Assembly: GCF_030406775.1 (NCBI RefSeq)
Contig: NZ_CP129119.1
Location: 1,832,001-1,896,000, forward strand
Source of the DNA: Sporosarcina trichiuri
Lineage (GTDB): Bacteria; Bacillota; Bacilli; Bacillales_A; Planococcaceae
Length of the DNA: 64,000 nt
Reading direction: 5' to 3'
The notes under the pieces are model-generated. The model saw only the letters and a list, made by a program, of their open reading frames with translations, searched no databases and had not been told where the DNA came from. Position numbers and translations under genes: made by a program. Shown piece after piece: positions 36,670 through 46,776 of this stretch (position 1 is the first letter of the stretch; every line of letters begins with the position of its first letter).

Positions 36670-36696
36670 CAAGCACCCGCATACTCTTTCCGCACC

Positions 36697-36731
36697 ACAA
36701 AAAAGGACACCGCCCCTGTTCGGCTGTGCCC
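36697..36731 (-). terminator. Intrinsic terminator of the MCP / DUF6508-like operon
   Basis: GGGCAC-A-GCC pairs with GGC-G-GTGTCC, followed on the minus strand by TTTTTTG. Confidence 0.8.
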
Positions 36732-36749
36732 TTGTGCGAATATCCTGAT

Positions 36750-37124
36750 TCACGCGTCTTCCAGTTCCTTCATCCGGCGCAGCACCCCGGCGATGAGGCC
36801 GCTGCCCGCATATCGGGCGAGCGCCCCCGTTCCGAACCGCTCTTCCCGCACCATCTGCGTGAGCATCGCCTTCAGCAGCGGCCGATCCGCACCCGAAATC
36901 GCCGCTTCCATGTCCGCCGGCGAGGTGATGCCGGCGCCCGCCAGTGTATCCGGGTATGCCGTGTCCGTCCATTCCGCAGCATAATAAGCATCCAGGAAAT
37001 CATTCATGTCCTGTTCATATTCCACGTAGAACACGCCGGCTTCTTTGATCAGGCGGCGCGGCTCCTGCCCGGCCGTCTGTTCGAAATAAGGCAGATGAGC
37101 ATACAGCTTCGACAAGTCTTTCAT
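36750..37124 (-). CDS. DUF6508-like protein
   Basis: A 124-aa soluble helical protein. The pattern [10 protein letters not shown]...[41 protein letters not shown] and [21 protein letters not shown] fits the DUF6508 family, of unknown function, often found in Bacillales. Its ATG overlaps the stop of the PAS-chemoreceptor gene in an ATGA, so the two are coupled; that may mean a link to the receptor's signal, but nothing else supports it. Confidence 0.75.
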   Translation of the reverse strand: MKDLSKLYAHLPYFEQTAGQEPRRLIKEAGVFYVEYEQDMNDFLDAYYAAEWTDTAYPDTLAGAGITSPADMEAAISGADRPLLKAMLTQMVREERFGTGALARYAGSGLIAGVLRRMKELEDA

Positions 37125-37948
37125 ACGATCCCCTCAAATGTCGCCATTGCGGTTTCGATCTCCTGCTGGGTGGCGAACACTGTATTTTGGGAGCTTTCCG
37201 TCAGGCGGCTCACTTTCTCCACATCTGTCGAAATGAGATCGACATTGCCATTCACCTTCGTGATCGCCTTCTCCACATTGCCCGCCAGTTTGCGGACTTC
37301 CGTGGCAACGACCTGGAAACCGCGGCCATGCTCACCGGCACGGGCCGCTTCGATGGCGGCATTGAGCGCGAGTATATTGGTCTGGACTGAGATGCTGCGG
37401 ATCGAGTTGGAAATCTGCCGGATTGATTCGGCCTGATTCTTCAGGGAGCCGATCGCTTTCCGGTTCTCCAGCGCGGTCTCTGTAATGGTGGCACTCAGCC
37501 CTTCCGACAGGGCTTTCAGCTGGGAGACGATGCCGATTGTCTGGTTCTCACGTTCAGTGATGTCCGTTGCAATCTTGAGCACTGCATCCACTTCCCCTGC
37601 ATCGTTCTTGACAGGAATATATGTCGCCTCCAAGGATACGAGCCTGCCCGTCTTGCTGACACGGCAGATTTTCTCCTGGAACTTCCGGCCTTCCCGCAAC
37701 AATTTCCACAGGGCCGTGTATTCCCTGCTGCTCCGGAATTGTTCCGTGCAGAACTGCCTGTGGTGCATTGCCGTGATTTCGGACACCGTATAGCCGAGTG
37801 TCCCTGCGAACTGTTCGTTCCCCCAGAGCACCTTGCCGTCCCGATCGAATTCGATCATTGCCAAATTCGACTCCAGCGCCGCGAGCACCCGTTTCTCATC
37901 CAACACCTGGCCGCTGTTTCCAGTGTCATTCATCCTCTGATCACTCAT
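37121..37948 (-). CDS. Soluble PAS-containing methyl-accepting chemotaxis-type protein
   Basis: A 275-aa cytoplasmic receptor. Residues 20-140 are PAS ([22 protein letters not shown], then a PAC-type [18 protein letters not shown]...[12 protein letters not shown]). Residues 150-275 are a short MCP signalling hairpin with [36 protein letters not shown], the conserved tip. There is no membrane helix. It could report redox or a small ligand to CheA/CheW. Start ATG 37948 after GAGGAG. Promoter lies in the AT-rich 37949-38228, where I see no convincing gene: a 72-codon minus-strand frame (38048-38266) reads through a terminator. Confidence 0.92.
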   Translation of the reverse strand: MSDQRMNDTGNSGQVLDEKRVLAALESNLAMIEFDRDGKVLWGNEQFAGTLGYTVSEITAMHHRQFCTEQFRSSREYTALWKLLREGRKFQEKICRVSKTGRLVSLEATYIPVKNDAGEVDAVLKIATDITERENQTIGIVSQLKALSEGLSATITETALENRKAIGSLKNQAESIRQISNSIRSISVQTNILALNAAIEAARAGEHGRGFQVVATEVRKLAGNVEKAITKVNGNVDLISTDVEKVSRLTESSQNTVFATQQEIETAMATFEGIV

Positions 37949-38228
37949 GTCCGCCCACTCCTCACATAAGAAAGTTCTTTCATTAGTTCATGGTCGATTC
38001 GAGACCGGTTCCGTTATCCATAGCCACTTTCTGCAACTTGACGCAAATCAGTTTACAGGGAAATTAGTGCTTGTTATTGTAACATGAATATCTGAATATA
38101 AATACCCATTACCCGCGATGAATTCACTGATTTTCTCCGGACTGAGTATAGGATTGAAAGATGGGGCCATGAACCAGCCTTCCTGGTGTCTCGGTTTTAG
38201 GTACAGATCCATCCTCCTGGTACAAGCA

Positions 38229-38261
38229 CAAAAAACCCATGACAGCGTTATGTCATGGGTT
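38229..38261 (-). terminator. Intrinsic terminator of the diguanylate cyclase gene
   Basis: AACCCATGACA pairs with TGTCATGGGTT, followed on the minus strand by TTTTTTG. Confidence 0.9.
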
Positions 38262-38292
38262 CTCATCTCATATGGACGGTTGTGTGTGTACG

Positions 38293-39276
38293 TTACACCG
38301 GCATACAGCGGCTGCCAGTCCCATCATGCTGCCGCTCCGCTTTATGGCGGTACATTTCCTGATCCGCCGTCCTGAACAGTCTCCCCATGTTCCCTATCGA
38401 ATGCTCCGTGAAAGCGCAGCCGTAGGACAGATGGAGTTCTTCGCCTGCATGTACCGCATTGTACCGGGCAAGTTCGTCAGACAGGATTTCCATGAAGCCG
38501 TCCATGATGCGGTGTGTGTCAGCCCCGCGGACGAGGATTGTGAACTCATCCCCGCCGATCCGTGCCACGGTCGTCTGCTCCGCTGCGAATCTCTTCAGGA
38601 ACCGCGCGCCTCTCTGCAGCAGGACATCCCCCGCGTCGTGGCCGTTCCGGTCGTTCACGGTTTTCAGCTTGTCGACATCCAGCACGATCAGTCCAGCCTG
38701 ATCGGCAACCTCCTGATCCAGCAATTCCATGACACTGTCAAAATAGGTCCGGTTGTGCAGGCCGGTCAGCGCATCATGGGTCGCCTGGTACTCCAGCTGC
38801 TGCTGATAGTCCATGCGGCCATCGATATTCCGCGTCACGCCCTGCAGTGCAATGAGCCGGCCATCTTGATACAGGGGTGTCATCCGCTCTTCGAACCAAT
38901 GGTACACCCCATCGCGGTCCCGCCACCTCTGGATGAGTGGCTCACTGTAGTCGACCTGCCCGCTCACTTTGTCATCCATCTTAGGACGGTCTTCCGGATG
39001 CACCAGGCTGAACGGGACGGAAGGGTCCTGCATGGCGGCAGCCGCTGTGCCTTCACCGAGCCACACGTCGATCGCGGGGCTCAGGTAGATGAATTTCGGC
39101 TCCGGATCTATCAGGAAGTAGTAGATCACGTCCTGCGAATTATCCAGCATGTCCAGCAGTTCACGGCCCGGCAAGGAACCGGTTCCGGAAAATCCATCCG
39201 ATGCCGCAGGCTTCCTGGCAGACCGCTCTGTAAATATGGCAAGTAAATTCTTCAGCAAAGTGATGATCCCCAACAA
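38293..39276 (-). CDS. PAS-GGDEF diguanylate cyclase
   Basis: A 327-aa protein. PAS domain at about 45-150 (DVIYYFLIDPEPKFIYLSPAIDVWLG; WFEERMTPLYQDGRLIALQGVTRNI). GGDEF at 165-315 with THDALTGLHNRTYFD and ARIGGDEFTILV, so the catalytic half-site is intact; no RxxD inhibitory site is obvious five residues upstream. It should make c-di-GMP from GTP. Starts with TTG 39276 after AGGAGG. A small gene of unknown function lies upstream in the same direction. Confidence 0.9.
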   Translation of the reverse strand: MLGIITLLKNLLAIFTERSARKPAASDGFSGTGSLPGRELLDMLDNSQDVIYYFLIDPEPKFIYLSPAIDVWLGEGTAAAAMQDPSVPFSLVHPEDRPKMDDKVSGQVDYSEPLIQRWRDRDGVYHWFEERMTPLYQDGRLIALQGVTRNIDGRMDYQQQLEYQATHDALTGLHNRTYFDSVMELLDQEVADQAGLIVLDVDKLKTVNDRNGHDAGDVLLQRGARFLKRFAAEQTTVARIGGDEFTILVRGADTHRIMDGFMEILSDELARYNAVHAGEELHLSYGCAFTEHSIGNMGRLFRTADQEMYRHKAERQHDGTGSRCMPV

Positions 39277-39310
39277 ATGCCCCTCCTGTCAGCCTCTTGT
39301 CATGGCTATC

Positions 39311-39586
39311 TTACTTAATAGCCTCCTGACACTTTTCCAAACGTTCCAGATATGCCTGGTATTCTATATAGTACCGGATCGTCCGGGGGTACAGATCGAG
39401 CCCCCGCTTATATTCCTTGTCGATCTCCCGCAGCATATGATCCGTGATATCGGACTGCCCCTGGTAGATCCCTTTGCGCTGTAGGTTATGAAGACGGTTC
39501 GCATACTGTTCGGCGGATACGTCCGACAGTCTGCGGGCACCCGGCTGCAGCTCATGCCGGTTTTTCAGATAGTCGATGAATTCCAT
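39311..39586 (-). CDS. Hypothetical protein, 91 aa
   Basis: Charged, Tyr- and Arg-rich helical protein (FIDYLKNRHELQPGARRLSD; HMLREIDKEYKRGLDLYPRT; YQAYLERLEKCQEA). No motif, signal or membrane segment. A GAGAGGAAC site precedes the ATG. It could be co-transcribed with the diguanylate cyclase 34 nt downstream. I recognise no family. Confidence 0.6.
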   Translation of the reverse strand: MEFIDYLKNRHELQPGARRLSDVSAEQYANRLHNLQRKGIYQGQSDITDHMLREIDKEYKRGLDLYPRTIRYYIEYQAYLERLEKCQEAIK

Positions 39587-39862
39587 TGTTCCTGTTCCTC
39601 TCAGATCCCCTCACTGCTCCTGCAATGATATGTAGTCAGTAAGGCAGATACTAGAAATCAAACCATTTCTGAGAGTATACCATTATTCTTCATATAGGTA
39701 AATAGTATATAGTCTTTTTTAACTACCAGTTTGAGAGTTATTACCTTGTAAACTATATTCTCGACATGCAATTCATCTGTCCAATAAGCTGTTGTCCTCT
39801 GAGCAGCAGATTTCCAAGATGCTCACCAGTAAGCATGCACCCCCTGAATGACCGCTGAGCAG
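39587..39862. other. Intergenic interval without a gene
   Basis: AT-rich stretch (39650-39770) with the likely promoter of the 91-aa gene, then array 11. No coding sequence, tRNA or hairpin of note is seen. Confidence 0.5.
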
Positions 39863-39967
39863 TATCGGACACATACCGCTGGATATCGGACACTTGCCGC
39901 GGCGTATCGGACATATCGGGCAAAGTATCGGACATTTCGCTGAATTTATCGGCATCCAGGCACAATT
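39863..39967 (+). repeat. TATCGGACA array 11 (5 x 21 bp)
   Basis: Four perfect cores and terminal TATCGGCATCC-AGGCACAATT. It lies between the upstream region of the 91-aa gene and the terminator of the M20 gene. Confidence 0.95.
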
Positions 39968-40009
39968 CACCACCCAGGACGTCCGCTCCGCAGCTTTTCC
40001 CGGCACGCG

Positions 40010-40043
40010 AAAAATCCTCCAACCCGGCATCCGGTCAGAGGAT
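40010..40043 (-). terminator. Intrinsic terminator of the M20 hydrolase gene
   Basis: ATCCTC pairs with GAGGAT around CCGG-CCGG, followed on the minus strand by TTTTT. Confidence 0.82.
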
Positions 40044-40065
40044 CCTGCAACCTGCTTCACACCAT

Positions 40066-41361
40066 TCAGTCTTCCATCCGTTTCTCGATGAACGCTTTCA
40101 GCACATGGATCCCTTTCACGCAATCGTTCAGATCCGTCCATTCGGCAGGGTTGTGGCTGACGCCGTTCCTGCTCCTGACGAACAGCATGGCGGCCGGCAC
40201 TTTCCGGCCGATCACCATGGCGTCGTGCCCGGCGCCGCTGACGAGGTCCATCGGCGTCATGCCGAGATCCTCGATCGCAGCGTTCATGTCCGCCAGCAGG
40301 TCTTCCTGCACGAGCAGCGGGTCGACCGACAGCATCTGCCGGGTCGCAACATCCACATCATGCATAGTGGCGGACACTTGCGCAGCCCCGATGATCGCTT
40401 CCACCAGCTGCGTCCGCTTGTCCTCATGGATGTCCCGCACATCCACCGTCAGTTCCACTTTCTGCGGGATGACGTTGATGCCGTTCGGGCTGACGGTCAG
40501 CCTGCCGACCGTCGCGACAGCCGTCTCGCTGAATTTGCGCGGCAGCGACGAGACAGCGTGCACAAAATGGCTTGCCGCCACGAGCGGATCGCGCCGGTCG
40601 TCCATCGGCGTATTGCCCGCATGGCCCGCAGTCCCTTCAAACGTCACGTCGATCCAGACGGGACCCGCGATCCCTTTCACCGCTCCGACCGCGAATCCTG
40701 CGCGCTCCAGCTTCTTTCCCTGCTCGATATGCAGCTCGACGAACAGGCCGGCCTCGCGCCAGTCCCGCGCCGCCGAGCAGACATCAGCCACCGACGTCCC
40801 GTACGCATCCATCACTTCGGCGAATGTCCGCCCGTCCATATCCCGGACACTGCCCATCCGCTCACCGGTCAGTTCCCCGGCCATCGCGTGGCTGCCCGTC
40901 AGTCCGGAGCCGAACCGCGAGCCTTCCTCGTCGGAGAAGACGATCACTTCGTATGGTCTTTCCGGCTGATGACCCGTTTCCCGCCACGCTTCCGCCACTT
41001 CGAGAGCCGCGATGACACCGAGCGGTCCGTCGAAATTCCCGCCGTTCGGCACGCTGTCCACATGTGAGCCGGACAGCACGGCAGGACCGACAGCCGATCC
41101 TTCGAGCCTGCCAATCACATTGCCGGCACCATCCTCCCTCACCTGCAGTCCGGCTTCCTCCATCCAGGACGCCACCAGCAGTTTCGCATGCTTCTCTTCC
41201 GGCGAAAATCCCGGCCGGTCCACACCGCCATCCGCCGTCCGGCCGATCTCCGACAGCATGCTCAGCCGCTCGGCGACCCGCTGCCCGTCGATACCCCCGC
41301 GGGACAGCGATTCATTATAGCCCGCTGTCAATCTCGAAAATAATGTATTGGATAAAAGCAT
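40066..41361 (-). CDS. Zn-dependent M20 amidohydrolase (allantoate / N-carbamoyl-L-amino acid hydrolase type)
   Basis: A 431-aa cytoplasmic hydrolase that removes a carbamoyl or ureido group. Metal-site segments: SGSHVDSVPNGGNFDGPLGV near residue 80 (His and Asp), FSDEEGSRFGSG near 125 (Glu pair), ELHIEQGKKLERAG near 195, and SGAGHDAMVIG near 375 with the last His. ATG 41361 is chosen for its GGAGG site; a longer reading lacks one. Together with the hydantoinase operon at 22-28 kb it would complete hydantoin to amino acid degradation, although the two loci are 12 kb apart (inference). Confidence 0.9.
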   Translation of the reverse strand: MLLSNTLFSRLTAGYNESLSRGGIDGQRVAERLSMLSEIGRTADGGVDRPGFSPEEKHAKLLVASWMEEAGLQVREDGAGNVIGRLEGSAVGPAVLSGSHVDSVPNGGNFDGPLGVIAALEVAEAWRETGHQPERPYEVIVFSDEEGSRFGSGLTGSHAMAGELTGERMGSVRDMDGRTFAEVMDAYGTSVADVCSAARDWREAGLFVELHIEQGKKLERAGFAVGAVKGIAGPVWIDVTFEGTAGHAGNTPMDDRRDPLVAASHFVHAVSSLPRKFSETAVATVGRLTVSPNGINVIPQKVELTVDVRDIHEDKRTQLVEAIIGAAQVSATMHDVDVATRQMLSVDPLLVQEDLLADMNAAIEDLGMTPMDLVSGAGHDAMVIGRKVPAAMLFVRSRNGVSHNPAEWTDLNDCVKGIHVLKAFIEKRMED

Positions 41362-41510
41362 CAGTCCCACTCCTCCCGGACACCCGCGGGCATCCTCGTA
41401 CTCATTACCTTGCATATTCGCCACCAATGCCTAAACACCTGCCCGCATGTACTGCCGGACAGGTATTTTCATTTTTCTTTTATTCTATAAACCCGTCACT
41501 CACCACGTGA

Positions 41511-41636
41511 TATCGGCCGTAACTTGTGAACTCTCGGACATTTTGCGTGAAGTATCGGACATTCACCTTGCCATATCGGACATATGGCGAAGCATATCGG
41601 ACATTTCACCGAATTTATCGGCATCTGCACACAATT
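41511..41636 (+). repeat. TATCGGACA array 12 (6 x 21 bp)
   Basis: First two cores degenerate (TATCGGCCG, TCTCGGACA), three perfect, terminal TATCGGCATCT-GCACACAATT. It lies between divergent M20 and pepF genes. Confidence 0.94.
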
Positions 41637-41742
41637 CAATGCGCCCAAACTAATTATTTCCGAACCCGAAAAGTCCGGGTTATGGATTTTCTGTCAAACT
41701 ATCTTTATACTTAGAATATACTTTCAAAAGGGAGCGATTCGA

Positions 41743-43536
<1,794 letters not shown>

Positions 43537-43545
43537 AGGAAAACA

Positions 43546-43591
43546 CCCGGCGCCCCTTCTGATCATCAGGAGCAGCGCCGGGCGTTTTTTT
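43546..43591 (+). terminator. Intrinsic terminator after pepF
   Basis: CCCGGCGC pairs with GCGCCGGG, followed by CGTTTTTTT. Confidence 0.92.
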
Positions 43592-43607
43592 GCGTGGACA
43601 TTTGCCG

Positions 43608-43733
43608 TATCGGACGTTTCGTGTGAAGTATCGGCCATTTCGTGTGAACTATCGGACACCTCGCCCGAGTTATCGGACAGAACTTGTGAACTATCGGCCA
43701 CTTCATCGAATTTATCGGCATCCAGACACAATT
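43608..43733 (+). repeat. TATCGGACA array 13 (6 x 21 bp)
   Basis: Cores TATCGGACG, TATCGGCCA, TATCGGACA twice, TATCGGCCA; terminal TATCGGCATCC-AGACACAATT. It is flanked on both sides by facing terminators. Confidence 0.94.
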
Positions 43734-43734
43734 C

Positions 43735-43766
43735 AAAAAGCGGGCAGCCCGAACCTGCCTGCCCGC
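43735..43766 (-). terminator. Intrinsic terminator of the rpiR-like gene
   Basis: GCGGGCAG pairs with CTGCCCGC, followed on the minus strand by TTTTTG. It abuts the array end. Confidence 0.85.
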
Positions 43767-43782
43767 CTCTTCACTTCCCCTA

Positions 43783-44502
43783 TCACCTGAACCGCGCAAG
43801 CGCCGCGAGCGTCTTCGCTCGCTCCGCCTGCAGATCCGGGTTCTCGAGCAGCCGGTACGTGAGCACATCGAGGAAGAACAGGCTCGAGATCTGCGTGTTG
43901 ATGAATTTATCGTCCGCGGCCAGCACGTGATTTGCCACGAAGACGATTTCGTCCGCAAGATCGGTCAGTTCCTCGGCGCCGCTTGTCGTCACGACGATCA
44001 GGCCGGCGCCGTTCGCTTTCGCTTCGCGGGCCGCAGCGAGCACGCTCTGCGTCTTGCCGGTCGCCGAGAAGCACATGAGCACATCCCGTTCACCAAGCAG
44101 GGCACTCCGCATCACCATCGTATGAGCGTCCGTCATCGCCGCCGTGTCCATCCCCATCCGCTCCGTCCGGCTGTTGAACTCTTCTGCGATCAGCCCTGAA
44201 TTCCCGACACCGCAGAACAGCACCCGGTCCGCCTTCTGCAGACGATCCACAATGCGGGCGATCTGTTCCATCTCGAGGAACTGCTGGGTCGACCGGATGA
44301 CCGTCACATACAGATCCGACACCCGTCTGATGTCATCCTCTTCCCGATCCCGGTCTGCCGATGCCTCGAGCATTGCGTATTTCAGCTGCTGGAAATTGTC
44401 GAACTGCATCCTTTTGCAGAAGCGGGTGATACTTGAAGGAGATACGTCAATTTCCTTTGCTAGATCAGTGATGGATTTCAGCGCCACCTGCTTATCTTCC
44501 AT
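43783..44502 (-). pseudogene. MurR/RpiR family regulator, N-terminally truncated
   Basis: A sugar-phosphate-responsive regulator, 239 codons. The HTH is present from KSITDLAKEIDVSPSSITRFCKRMQFDNFQQLK, and the SIS domain is complete (VLFCGVGNSGLIAEEFNSR, VLMCFSATGKTQSVLAAAR). RpiR proteins usually have some 25-35 residues before the SI-D-LA helix, closing the HTH bundle; here only MEDKQVALK remains. The opposite strand from 44503 on encodes authentic EIIC sequence (LPQYLGFFGGSRF), so the 5' end of this gene has been deleted up to the EIIC join. No ribosome site precedes the ATG. A leftover regulator of the nanE/PTS locus. Confidence 0.72.
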
Positions 44503-45576
44503 CTGCCGCAGTATCTCGGCTTCTTCGGCGGCTCGCGGTTCATCCCGATCGTCACGGCGTTTTCATCCATCATCCTCGGAACAGTCATGTATTTCGTCTG
44601 GCCGATTTTCCAGAACCTGATCGCGGAAGCCGGCAACCTCGTCAACGCAACCGGCGTCGTCGGCACGTTCCTGTACGGTTTCATACTCCGGATGCTCGGA
44701 CCGTTCGGCCTGCACCATATCTTCTACCTGCCGTTCTGGCAGACAGGTCTCGGCGGCGCGCTCGAGATCGGCGGTCATCTCGTCCAGGGGACGCAGAACA
44801 TCTTCTTCGCCCAGCTGAGTGACCCGACGACGACCCGGTTCTTCGAGGGCACGTCCCGATTCATGTCCGGCCGCTTCATCACGATGATGTTCGGCCTGCT
44901 CGGTGCAGCGCTTGCGATCTACCATACGGCAAAGCCCGAACACAAAAAGGTCGTCGGCGGCCTCATGCTGTCGGCGGCACTGACCTCGTTCCTGACCGGG
45001 ATCACGGAACCGCTCGAGTTCTCGTTCCTGTTCGTCGCGCCGGTCCTCTATCTGATCCATGCGATCTTTGACGGACTCGCCTTCATGATGGCGGATATTC
45101 TCAACATCACGATCGGCCAGACATTCTCGGGCGGCTTCATCGACTTCATCCTGTTCGGGGTGCTGCAGGGACAGGACAAGACGAACTGGCTGTATGTCAT
45201 CCCGGTCGGCATCGTCTGGTTCTTCCTGTACTACTTCACGTTCAAGTTCGTCATCCGGAAATTCAACTTCAAAACCCCGGGCCGGGAAGATGAAAAACCG
45301 GCAGCTGACGGCGAAGCAGTACCGTCCGTCGACCCGCAGGGCAGCCGTCCGCACCAGATCATCGACGCACTCGGCGGCAAAGGCAACATCCAGGATCTCG
45401 ACAACTGTGCGACCCGTCTCCGTGTGACGGTCAGCGACCCGGCGCTCGTCGATCAGAACGCGTTCGCTTCTACCGGCAGCAAAGGGGTCATCATGAACGG
45501 CACTGGCGTCCAGGTCGTCTACGGCCCGCACGTGTCGATCATCAAGAACGAAGTGGAAGAGGAGCTGGAACGATGA
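44503..45576 (+). pseudogene. PTS glucose/N-acetylglucosamine-family EIICB, N-terminally truncated
   Basis: C-terminal three quarters of an EIICB permease. In frame from 44503: LPQYLGFFGGSRFIPIVTAF (the conserved LPxYLGFFGG-RF motif), then helices and ITEPLEFSFLFVAPVLY, a linker, and an EIIB domain with phosphorylated Cys in [10 protein letters not shown] near the end. An in-frame TAG at 44461 blocks any extension, so roughly the first 100 residues and the start are missing. The next possible ATG (44587) would leave still fewer helices. Transport is presumably lost. The stop overlaps the nanE start in an ATGA, so it once formed an operon with nanE. Confidence 0.78.
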
Positions 45577-46268
45577 GCAACCGCAACCTGAAACTGCCGT
45601 CCGACCTGATCGTCTCCTGCCAGGCGCTCGAGAACGAGCCGCTGCATTCGTCTTTCATCATGAGCAAGATGGCGCTCGCTGCCTACGAAGGCGGCGCAAA
45701 AGGCATCCGGGCGAATTCGAAGACGGACATCGAAGCCATCCGGCAGGAAGTCACGCTGCCCGTCATCGGCATCGTCAAACGGGACTATGACGGATCGGAC
45801 GTCTACATCACCGCCACCCGGAAAGAGATCGACGAACTGCTCAGCGCGGGCTGTGAGGTGATCGCAATGGACGCCACCATGGCCGCACGTCCCGCAGAGC
45901 CGATTGAAGATCTCGTGCGTTATATCCGCAGTGAAGCACCCGGCATCGAACTCATGGCGGACATCGCAACAGTCGCAGAAGCCGTCCGCGCCGAGCAGCT
46001 CGGCTTCGACTACATCGGCACGACGCTGCACGGCTATACCGCCGATACGGCAGGCTGCAAGATCCACCACGACGATTTTGCATTCCTGAAGGAAGTCATC
46101 GCAGCGGTCCAGACGCCGGTCATCGCGGAGGGCAACATCGAAACCCCCGCCATGCTGAAGCGCGCCTTCGACCTCGGCGCCTACGCAGCCGTCGTCGGCG
46201 GCGCGATCACCCGCCCGCGCGACATCACGAAGAAATTCGTCCGTGAACTGCACGGAGCGGACTTATAA
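45573..46268 (+). CDS. nanE: N-acetylmannosamine-6-phosphate 2-epimerase
   Basis: A 231-aa TIM-barrel enzyme converting ManNAc-6-P into GlcNAc-6-P in sialic acid catabolism. Markers: [16 protein letters not shown] near the start, [35 protein letters not shown] with the catalytic-site Lys, [12 protein letters not shown] and [12 protein letters not shown]. The ATG overlaps the EIICB stop. The gene itself is intact, but its upstream operon partner has lost its 5' end, so its expression is doubtful unless a new promoter formed. No other nan genes are in the window. Confidence 0.93.
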   Translation: MSNRNLKLPSDLIVSCQALENEPLHSSFIMSKMALAAYEGGAKGIRANSKTDIEAIRQEVTLPVIGIVKRDYDGSDVYITATRKEIDELLSAGCEVIAMDATMAARPAEPIEDLVRYIRSEAPGIELMADIATVAEAVRAEQLGFDYIGTTLHGYTADTAGCKIHHDDFAFLKEVIAAVQTPVIAEGNIETPAMLKRAFDLGAYAAVVGGAITRPRDITKKFVRELHGADL

Positions 46269-46280
46269 GGAGTCACGGTG

Positions 46281-46319
46281 AACAGCCGGCAGGAAGTCGA
46301 TCCCCTGCCGGCTGTTTTT
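46281..46319 (+). terminator. Intrinsic terminator after nanE
   Basis: AACAGCCGGCAGG pairs with CCTGCCGGCTGTT, followed by TTTT. Confidence 0.93.
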
Positions 46320-46335
46320 CTCGAGTCGCATGGTG

Positions 46336-46461
46336 TATCGGACACTTAGCCGGAGGTATCGGACAAATGGCGCGCTGTATCGGACACTTTCGCGGAAGTA
46401 TCGGACAGTTGGCGCACACTATCGGACATTCCGCCGAATGTATCGGCATCCAGACACAATT
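46336..46461 (+). repeat. TATCGGACA array 14 (6 x 21 bp)
   Basis: Five perfect cores and terminal TATCGGCATCC-AGACACAATT, then tail TGGTGCTCGC and GCTCGTTTTCTGT. Array A of composite copy 3. Confidence 0.95.
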
Positions 46462-46593
46462 CAAGAGCCTGAATGGTGCTCGCTGGCGCTCGTTTTCTGT
46501 CGAGCCCCCTCATCCGCGGCGACCTCTCCGAGTGCTTGCCACCCCTCGTGCCGCGCAGAAAACCGGCAAGCCCGCTCTTCTCCCCGCGTGCTG

Positions 46594-46719
46594 TATCGGC
46601 CATAACTCGGGAAGTATCGGACACTCGGCTTGGCATATCGGACACTTCATGCGAAGTATCGGACAGTTGGCGCACACTATCGGACATATCACCGAATGTA
46701 TCGGCATCCATACACAATT
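46594..46719 (+). repeat. TATCGGACA array 15 (6 x 21 bp)
   Basis: First core TATCGGCCA, four perfect, terminal TATCGGCATCC-ATACACAATT. Array B of composite copy 3. One spacer (GTTGGCGCACAC) is shared with array 14. Confidence 0.95.
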
Positions 46720-46729
46720 CACCCACATA

Positions 46730-46767
46730 GAAACCCCCGCCGGCCATCTGTCAGGCCAGCGGGGGAA
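46730..46767 (-). terminator. Intrinsic terminator of the triple-RidA gene
   Basis: CCCCCGC and an inner GGCC pair with GCGGGGG and GGCC, followed by TTTC on the minus strand. Confidence 0.85.
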
Positions 46768-46776
46768 CTGTATTCA

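Larger units (their letters stand above)
46336..46719 (+). repeat. Composite double-array element, copy 3 (384 bp)
   Basis: Array 14, a 132-bp linker with GTTTTCTG and, about 60 bp on, its inverse CAGAAAAC, the CGCGCAGAAAACCGGC-AAGCC block, then array 15. It fills the interval between the nanE and RidA terminators. Confidence 0.85.

Noticed and set aside
38048..38266. 72-codon minus-strand frame upstream of the MCP-like gene
   Set aside because: It reads through the strong diguanylate cyclase terminator; its best ATG abuts the AGGAGG with no spacing.
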